A stretch of 64,000 bases of DNA, from assembly GCA_003344405.1 (NCBI GenBank), contig NOWV01000033.1, positions 186,001 to 250,000 on the forward strand. Reading direction: 5' to 3'. Positions 57,181 to 64,000 of the stretch are shown piece after piece (the first letter of the stretch is position 1; each line of letters starts with the position of its first letter). The stretch comes from Trichoplax sp. H2. Its lineage: Eukaryota; Placozoa; Uniplacotomia; Trichoplacea. A model generated the notes under the pieces. The model was given only the letters and a program-made list of their open reading frames with translations. It was not told the origin of the DNA and made no database searches. The position numbers and the translations under genes were made by a program.

Positions 57181-57450
57181 AGGACAAATGTCAAAAAGAA
57201 ATACGCACTCACGTCTGGAAAATCGATTAAAAGGGATACTTTCGATAGGCCCTTTAAAGTACTCTAGTACCGCTTCTATGCAGTTTCAAGGTTCAAATAA
57301 AAAAACGTGTAGGATTCAATTTCAAAATAAGAATTACAACCCAACTGGTAGTATATAAGGTCAACAAAAATATTGATTTAAGTATAAAAAATATATTAAA
57401 GGGGTTACTTCCGATAGGCCCTTTGGAAGTACTCTAGTACTGTTCCTGGT
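57181..57450. repeat. Two-copy direct repeat, about 170-bp spacing
   Basis: AAAGGGATACTTTCGATAGG near 57230 and AAAGGGGTTACTTCCGATAGG-like sequence near 57399 are each followed by CCCTTT, then AGTACTCTAGTAC. The 99-codon plus-strand frame over the first copy has no known domain. Confidence 0.7.
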
Positions 57451-58849
57451 CACTTGGAAATTGAAAGAGAACAGAACGAGTAGAAATTTAATTTATCGAT
57501 CGTTCCGATAAGTAAAACAGTGTAAAATAATTAAGAAGTGATCGAATGAATCAGGGAAGAAAGGGGATAGACTTTCGCCTTGATTCTAGTGTACGAGTAT
57601 CGATCAAAAAGGTAACAAAAAAAAACTTGAAATAGATATTTCACTTACTAAAGGCAGTAAGGGAAAATTGTCAACGTTTACCACACAAATTTGCAACTCA
57701 TGATTAGTCCGTGGATTGCCTAAAGGTAAATTATAAAATTGGCCACGTTAGTAAAACACAAGAGCAAATAGATTAGAATAGCGGTCAATCATGGCTTGTC
57801 GTTGTAGCTGTAGGCATGATTGCTCGTTACCTATCGAAGGAGGATGAGGATATTTCGCCTTTTTAGTTGTACTTCCTGGTTGAATATAAAAACGAAAGTT
57901 AACCATGTTGCAAGGTAAGAAATAATTTAATTTCAGTACCGTATAGTAGACATTTACTCTATCCTAGACTATATTTCAATATTAAATTAAATTTAATGCA
58001 TATATAGACAGATTTGAATTTTTCTACTGTAAATTCTAGATTTGGATCATGCCCAAGTAATTGAGAACTAATTTACACGTCTAATTAGAAGTGATTAGAA
58101 ATTCAATTTTGTTTCCATTCAGGTAATTACAATTCAAGACCAAAACTCCTTCTATTCAATTTTACGCTTCCATTTAGACCATGTTCAATTTAATTTCTAT
58201 TTGGCCATCAAGGTAAAAATGGCGAAACTACAGTAATTCTGTAATCAACATGAAATTATAATTTATTCCAGACCTCCATTTAGACTATATCCAATTCATT
58301 TCTACTCTACCATCAGGGTAACATTGACAAGAAAATCAAAACCTATTTCTGCTCTGGTAATTCCAATTTAAGTAAAATGACTACAGAATCGATTATTGCT
58401 CCCTCTTATAATTAAGTAATTCCAATTTAAGGCGAAGACTAATCACGATCCACTCGAAATGATTTGATAGTCTAATTTAGACTATACCCAGCAAATAGCC
58501 AATTAAAGTAAAAATGGGAAGAAAATTATCCTTTCTACTCAAGCAAGTTTAATTTGAAGGTGAAGACTCATTGCAATCGAGTAGAAACAATAATTAATCC
58601 TAAATCTGCATATAGGCAAAATCGAGTTAATACGAGTCTATTGAAGTCAAAGTGACAAGAGAATTGGCTATCATTCCTAATCACGTATTACGATCGTGTC
58701 TAATTAATATATTACCATCAACTGGAAATCATAATCTATTCTACATGTGGATCAAAATAAAGCGGCATAAGAATCTTTTACTCCATTAAGTTCACCTTAA
58801 AAGGCCGAAACGAAGCACTATCAAATCAGCTCAAAATAATAATAACTTA
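57451..58849. other. Intergenic, weakly repetitive
   Basis: AT-rich. From about 58.0 kb, phrases such as TCTACTC, CATTTAGAC and AATTTAAG recur irregularly, apparently the decayed left end of the next array. No exon seen. Confidence 0.4.
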
Positions 58850-59490
58850 TCCAGACCTATATTGAAGTAAAATGATACAAGAATCAACTATCCTTTCTAC
58901 TCTATTCGAAGTCCAAAACTAATAGATAGAACAATTTTTTCGCACTAATATCAAAGTAAAACGATACAAGAATCGGTAATCCTATCTACTCTATTTAAAG
59001 GCCAAGACTAGTCAAAGGCAGCTAGATAGTACAATTAATCCTGTACTTACATCAATGTAAATGTAAATGACACAAAAATCGACTGTCCTTTCTACTCAAT
59101 TTGAAAGCCAAAACCAATTAATAGCAACTGAAAATAATAAATTATCCTCTACCTACATCAATCTTGTCTACTCTATTAGCACGCAAAAACTAATCAACAG
59201 CAGCTCGATATTATAATTTATCCTGTACCTATGTCAATGGTTATGGATAGAAGAATCGTCTTGTCTACTCTATCAGAAGGCATAAACTAATCAATAGTAA
59301 ATGGATATTACAATTTATGCTATACCTACATCAATGGTTACAAGAATCGCCTTGTCTACTCTATCGTAAGGCCAAAACTAACCAACAGCAACTCGATATT
59401 ACAACTTATCTTATACCTACATTAATGGATATCGATACAAGAATCGTCTTGTCTATTTTATTGGAAGGCCAAAATTAATCAATAGCAACT
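58850..59490. repeat. Degenerate tandem repeat, about 75-105 bp period
   Basis: A CTTGTCTACTCTAT-like landmark recurs at about 58895, 58985, 59091, 59166, 59263, 59354 and 59451. It is followed by GGCCAAAACTAATCAA, a GCAACT patch, then ATTACAATTTAT and TACCTACATCAATGG. Noncoding. Confidence 0.75.
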
Positions 59491-61539
59491 AAAAATTTAT
59501 TTGTACGCGTAAGCCGACATGGTCATCAGTGGAAAAATAACGACCAATTCAACTAATAGTGATAGCAAGACTCGTTACACCCTTTCTTAAATAAGTTCAA
59601 TTTAAGATTATGATTAATTTCCAACGGATATAAAATTCTTTCGCCTCAATTAAAATTTTACCCTTGCTCTTGAAGAAACTTGGAAACCGTGGTCAATAAC
59701 ATACTGATGTTAAATTTCATCCATAGAATCGATGCAAACACCAAACCATTTAATAGACCATTTCAATTACAAAGTTGAGGCGATCGATATTGACGTCGAT
59801 CAATTGCAAAGGTAGCAAGGTCTAATAACATTTTTATTCAAAAATCTCAATATGGTCACATTGGAAGCAACTAGCCTGCCTAGCTTTAAAAAAAGTTATC
59901 CTACTGTTCTGTATGATGTCATAATATCTTTTTCATTCAATCCATATTATAAATAGCTAGAAAGACTATATAACCTTGACGTCGATACCCGAAATAGAAT
60001 ATGTATTCAAATAAAGCTTTTTCTTCTCTTTCTTTTCTATTCTTTATTTTAAGTTGAACTTTACTCCATCTTGTTTATAGCTGTTTGTTAAAGTAATCAA
60101 TCAGTAACGCCTTTATCCAATTCAACGTGCTATTCACTCTGAAAACTAAGATACAATTATTCTATCAATCTATTTTTGCTCTCTATGATAACAATCAAAA
60201 CTCGATCGATAGCATCGATTAAGAAATGCAGAAAAGCAGAAGGATGATGGCTAGATTTTCAACCTACAGTACGTTGGATTTATTTCTAACATAAAAGAAA
60301 TGGATTACAGGATGTAGAATTCTAGCGGTTTAGGTAACGGTCGATGGGCAGGGATGGAAGTTTTATTTTTTTCTTCTCTTTTCAACATCAATATCTAATC
60401 TTTGTATTAGGGATAACATAACAACAAGCGAGGGTTAAATAAATACCTTGATCATGCTGGATGGATCAGCGTTAATTCTCAGCGTCTGTAGTGGCTTAAG
60501 ATAAATGAAGGTAGGAAAATGGTTAATCGTGGATATTATGATTCCAATAGGGCGATGACGCATTGAGAATGGAATTCCTTTTCTTTTTCTCCTTTTTCTT
60601 TTCTCTCTCTCTATTTTTTTCTACCTCTCTCTCTCCTGCTATTTTTTGATTGATTGATGGACTATTTCTGTCTAGGCGATGTATTTTTGCATTAACATTT
60701 TCCTGATGACAACAATAATTTCTTATTTTCAATCAATAAGATCGAAAGAAAATAGAGCAAGACGAAAATGGGATCGACTATCTACAGGCTTTGTATTATC
60801 CTAACACGCTTGAAATTATGACATTGTATAGATAAAGAAGAAAGCAATAAGGGGAGAAAAAAGGCCAAAAACATTGACGATGGTAATCATATTGTTAAAT
60901 CAATTAATTATCTTGTTTCTTATTGATTATTCAATTCTGCTTTTTAATAGTATAAATTCAATCTTTTGATTTGATGACTTAGACATGATGATTACAATTT
61001 CAACAAAGGAATAGACTACCCGTAGAGAATTGTTATTCTACGGATGCAATCGATTATTCAAGTAGAAATCAATGTTATGATTGAGAATATTTTGAATTCT
61101 TTTTTTTTTCTTATTATTTTAATTTGAATAATTTTCCCATATGATTTAATCATCTCAATTATAATACATGATAATGCAATATAATCGATTTTTCATTGGA
61201 TTCCCATATACACTAATCCAGAATAGTGTTGGCATTTTGGCTGGACATATGCGATATCTTGCTTAAGAATCGGGAGGGGGAAAAATAAGATTCACAGAGG
61301 CAGGATGGTACCAATAAGCTTGGCTACTCTCTATCAAGAGTGAGGGAAAGTTCTGCTTAGGCAGATGGACTTATAGGATACAACAATAAAGAGAAAGTTG
61401 CTTTTATACTAATATCAGATTCGCTATTTCCTGTAAATAGAACAGAGATATCGCATACAGTTTGCCATGATGGAAAGCGTAATTTGCTTTATTTCAATTT
61501 GATCCTGAACGTTCAAAGCCATCATCACCTGTATTTAAC
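59491..61539. other. Intergenic, no gene seen
   Basis: AT-rich. A CT-rich low-complexity patch lies at about 60570-60650 (runs of TTTTCT and CTCTCT); the Lys/Glu/Arg-rich minus-strand frame there is composition-driven. No repeat unit or exon is recognised. Confidence 0.45.
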
Positions 61540-63900
61540 CACATATTACGACAAAATAGAAGGTCGCTAAGTAAACTACTTCCGGATCGATGCGGATCAA
61601 TATTTATCTATTGTAATGGCATAAATAGAGTAACATAGGAAGGATATGTCTAGGGGGATTGGTATGATAAAAATTATAAATTAAATAGATCACTAGAGTT
61701 TATATCTAGATAAATTTAAAGCCATTGAGATTCCTCTTAAATTATTTAGAACGGCAACATTAGAAAGTGATTGAGTTAATCTACTTTGATAATATCTGTA
61801 GGTCAATGTTTTTCCAGTGATGATAGCATAATAAATAAGGGAGAAGTGTCCAGTAGAGGTACTAACCTAGAATGATAATTTAATAGATAGGATTTGCAAT
61901 CTAGACATCCTACTATTATAGAGATTCCACTTTGTTGGACGTTGGCTTTATATAGGTTGTACCCGATTAATTCTAAATCATTTTTATCCTTTAATCATAT
62001 AGCAAGGCAAAATAAAAGCTTCTTTTGATAAACAACTCCTGTACTGATGGGTGCCATAACATAGATTGTAATTTCCCGCACATTTGTATAAGACTATATA
62101 TAAATTATACTTGAATAACTCTAAAAAATTTTTATCCTTCTTCAATCCTATAGCATGGCAAAATAAAAGATATCAGTGCTGAATTGCTATCAATACAAAG
62201 ATGATTATTTCCTTTATGAGAAGTGCTGTAATGGAGATTATACAGCAATTAATTTGTTGCGCATATACTATATGTATGTTGTGTTTGAAAAAACTAAATA
62301 ATCATTATACTTTAATCGTATAGCAAGGCAAAATAGAAGATTATCGGTAAAGTAATATTGATATAAAATAATTATTATCCCGAGATGATAGCCGTCATGA
62401 TAGAGATTTTGTGGTAATTAATTTTTTGCACCAATACTAGCATGTAAATTACACCCGGATATTTACAAATAATTATTATCTCTCTTCAATCATATAATAT
62501 GGCTAAGAAGAAAATTATTAAGTAAACTGCTATCGATGTAAAAATAAGTGTTTTCCAGCGATGACAGATAACGTAGCAAAGATAATAATTTTATTGCACA
62601 TATGCGTATACTATCTATACTATAAATTATATCTAGAACACTTTATAAATAACCATCACCTTCTTCAGCCATAGCATAGCAATGTAGAAAATTATTAAGT
62701 AAACTACTATCGGTAATAAAATAAATAATTTTCTGTGATAGCAGTTAGTATTGTTATCCGTAATATGCTGCATGCATACTCGGCCATCTCATAAAAGTGG
62801 AGTACAGATACCTCTAAATAATCATTATCCTTCTGCTATCGAATGGTATAGCATAGCAAAATAAAAGATTATCGAGTACGCAACTACTGGAACTAAATTA
62901 ATACTTTTTCCACAATGATAGCCTATGCGTAAATATGTGTACTCTTTAGTCATAAAGTAGAGTTAAACTGGGAGAGTTAATGAGCAAATGACTACTGATA
63001 AATGTACATCATTATTTTCTGCAATGACAGCATAGAGTAAGAAAGATACACCCAGTTGGCCTACCGTGACAGAAATTATAGTTTGATGTATTTGTACCTA
63101 AATTGTACTTATATAGCTTTAATTCTTGCCCTTCTCTTATCAGAGGTGTATGGCTAGATAGAGGTCTATAGACTATAAATAAACTGTTACTGCTACAAGT
63201 AAATATTTTCTTGTGATATACGATATTATTAAATAATTGAAAAAATACCTAGGAAGATTAAAACCATAATCATTATATTTATTTGTACATTATCAAAGAA
63301 TTATCCAATAAAATAGATATAACACTTATATAGCGTGACAGTATTAAAGGTTCTTAAGTAAAGTACTTTCGGTAGTGATCATGATGGTCCTTCCTTTTTT
63401 AATTTTGCGATAATACAAATTTGTCAGAGGTACTTGAGCTATTTACTACGATATCAGTCTCTGCGATGACTCAATATATCTATTGAATATTAGTATCCAT
63501 TTAAAAACAATATCACTTTCCTATGATATTACTACTAGGTAAACTCTATAATAATATTCGGTTGTATGACGGTTCTATCAATTGACTAAGGGTTGGCTGT
63601 AGCTACAAGAAAATAATTTTTCATGGTGTAATAAATCCGTAGCAACAATTTTTCTTCATATTGTGTGATGATGCTGTAAAACCTACGGTAAGTAAACTAC
63701 TTTATGATGGCTGTCGCAATGGAAACTATAATATAAAGTTTACTCAGCGATACTTTCACAACTTTCAGCAACCTATACTTCAGCGAAGTGAAATTATAAT
63801 TTGATATTTACCGGTATCCGGATACTCTATCCAAGCCTTGGCTAGTACAATTTAACTTAAACAATTTCAAGTGGTAAATATTCAATAAGGATTCTTTAAC
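61540..63900. repeat. Degenerate satellite-like array, about 150-180 bp period
   Basis: TATAGCAAGGCAAAATA-like landmarks occur at about 61999, 62149, 62329, 62492, 62670 and 62848. A second landmark, AAGTAAACTACTATCGG, recurs at about 61571, 62522, 62697, 63355 and 63690, followed by TTTTCCAGTGATGATAGC-like sequence. Units are strongly diverged, and I see no open frame of note. The array may continue past the window edge. Confidence 0.7.
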
Positions 63901-64000
63901 AAGTGAAGAGGGAGCCATTCGAACGAAACCATAATTCAACATTTTTCTCAATTGATATAATTAAATTTGCATTATGGTCAGTATTATTGAAATTGTCAAT

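Noticed and set aside
60523-60732. Lys/Arg/Glu-rich 69-codon minus-strand frame
   Set aside because: It arises from a CT-rich low-complexity patch and has no homologue I recognise.

Overview
This window is nuclear DNA from an animal with a compact, AT-rich genome. Five multi-exon gene families can be rebuilt exon by exon with standard GT..AG introns and intact reading frames. One of them, a PDZRN/LNX3-type RING-PDZ protein, belongs to a family typical of animals. The AT-richness, the modest intron lengths and the gene set fit an early-branching invertebrate; a placozoan such as Trichoplax is my best guess, but this is inference.

Layout: (1) 1-5.9 kb holds no recognisable gene; it contains a small degenerate repeat (about 0.78-1.1 kb), a GC-richer patch (2.82-3.3 kb) and a satellite array (3.35-5.2 kb). 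(2) 5.9-25.1 kb, minus strand, is a tandem array from the Rab GDP-dissociation inhibitor (GDI) family: a complete 13-exon gene (GDI-A, 444 codons), a gutted middle copy keeping only part of intron 1, exon 1 and the 5' flank, and a second complete 13-exon gene (GDI-B, 442 codons). (3) 25.1-27.6 kb is a divergent promoter region full of TGTACAGTAC-type self-complementary repeats, with tandem duplications and a 20-N assembly gap. (4) 27.6-29.7 kb, plus strand: NAA10, the catalytic subunit of the NatA N-terminal acetyltransferase (8 exons, 160 codons). (5) 31.0-40.3 kb, minus strand: two tandem 10-exon succinate-semialdehyde dehydrogenase genes (496 and 498 codons) with identical intron positions. 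(6) 40.3-43.0 kb: a second divergent promoter region with another TGTACAGTAC island. (7) 43.0-48.7 kb, plus strand: PPP4R2, a regulatory subunit of protein phosphatase 4 (8 exons, 306 codons). (8) 52.3-56.2 kb, minus strand: a PDZRN-like RING/TRAF-type zinc finger/coiled-coil/single-PDZ protein (4 exons, 849 codons). (9) 56.2-64 kb: no recognised gene, but at least two degenerate tandem-repeat arrays.

The genes are housekeeping and do not form one pathway: Rab recycling, protein N-acetylation, GABA/succinate-semialdehyde catabolism, phosphatase regulation and probable ubiquitin-ligase scaffolding. The most unusual features are the GDI locus, where an orphan coding exon 1 with its own palindrome-bearing upstream region survives almost unchanged while its flanks have drifted, and the palindromic TGTACAGTAC islands that occupy both head-to-head intergenic regions.
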